Below are positions 5,908-6,216 of a DNA stretch of 6,216 bases, one piece after another. The notes beneath the pieces were generated by a model that did not search any database, was not told where the DNA came from, and saw only the letters and a program-made list of their open reading frames with translations. How positions within the stretch are numbered: position 1 is the first letter of the stretch; the number at the start of each line of letters is the position of its first letter. The position numbers and the translations under genes are program-made. Source of the stretch: Chloroflexota bacterium (GTDB lineage Bacteria > Chloroflexota > Anaerolineae > B4-G1); the NCBI GenBank assembly GCA_003648125.1, contig QMOE01000158.1, positions 1-6,216 of the forward strand, read 5' to 3'.

Positions 5908-6216
5908 TTCGCAATTGGACAAGGCTCACGGCTGTCTGGCCGGGCTGGCGCTGGGGGATGCGATGGGCTGCCCCACCGAGTTTATGACGCCGGAGCAGAT
6001 CGCGGCCGAGTACGGGTGGGTGGAGGGACTGGTCGCTGCGCCGATCTGGCACCCTCACACCGCACTGCCCGCCGGCCGCGTGACCGACGACACGGAGCAA
6101 GCGATGGCGCTGGCGTCCGTCTATCTGCGCGATGGGCGGATGAGCGCGTAGGCGATGGCGCAGGCGGTGTTGGACTGGGCCGACGCTCAAGGGGAGCACT
6201 TGGCGCTCTATCTAGG
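5891..6216 (+). pseudogene. ADP-ribosylglycohydrolase-family gene, in-frame TAG, cut by window end
   Basis: The N-terminal part of an ADP-ribosylglycohydrolase (ARH/DraG) family protein. KAHGCLAGLALGDAMGCPTEF (11-31) and the metal-binding V-T-D-D-T-E-Q (64-70) are the family hallmarks. Relatives remove ADP-ribose from proteins or hydrolyse related glycosides, with two magnesium ions. Codon 87 (6149-6151) is TAG, yet the same frame continues without break to the window edge as AMAQAVLDWADAQGEHLALY, which fits the family. A GAG or CAG codon there would restore the gene with one change. So it is a nonsense mutant, a recoded stop or a sequence error; the 3' end lies outside the window. ATG 5891 has GGAAAAG upstream and lies within the end of the regulator gene, so translation is likely coupled. 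Its role in a sugar operon is unclear. Confidence 0.82.

Overview
The window is GC-rich bacterial DNA with dense, mostly co-oriented genes, alternative TTG and GTG starts, and short palindromic repeats scattered inside and between genes. Gene content (polyol-type dehydrogenase, FGGY kinase, SorC regulator, ADP-ribosylglycohydrolase homologue, VapBC-type pair, GxxExxY protein) and the GTAGG...CCTAC repeats would suit an environmental Chloroflexota-like bacterium. That placement is an impression from content only; there is no rRNA or marker gene here.

Layout. Positions 1-86 hold no gene; a compound inverted repeat (25-83) stops just before a small GxxExxY-family gene (87-449). A gap (450-538) with a three-unit 10-bp repeat leads to the main + strand cluster: a zinc-dependent medium-chain dehydrogenase (539-1582), an EamA/DMT-type membrane transporter (1585-2538), an FGGY sugar kinase (3420-4946), a SorC-family regulator (4948-5907), and the start of an ADP-ribosylglycohydrolase-family gene (5891 to the window end). 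Between transporter and kinase, on the opposite strand, sits a toxin-antitoxin pair: a ribbon-helix-helix-like antitoxin (3399-2992) and a PIN-domain toxin (2995-2529) with a one-base frameshift.

How the genes could work together. A polyol or sugar acid oxidised by the dehydrogenase would give a ketose that the FGGY kinase phosphorylates; the SorC protein, whose relatives bind phosphorylated sugars, would sense the product and control the cluster. The transporter and the ADP-ribosylglycohydrolase homologue are close enough to be co-transcribed, but their part is unclear. The substrate is not identifiable: the kinase has APS where xylulokinases have MHG.

Most notable. (1) Three copies of one 27-bp hyphenated palindrome lie inside three different protein genes (dehydrogenase, transporter, kinase). 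Each adds about nine codons without breaking the frame, in sites that look tolerant, and one copy has a paired G-C to A-T change that keeps the stem. (2) The PIN toxin is split by an apparent single-base loss. (3) The last gene has an in-frame TAG in an otherwise continuous coding sequence. Either break could be real decay, recoding or a sequence error.
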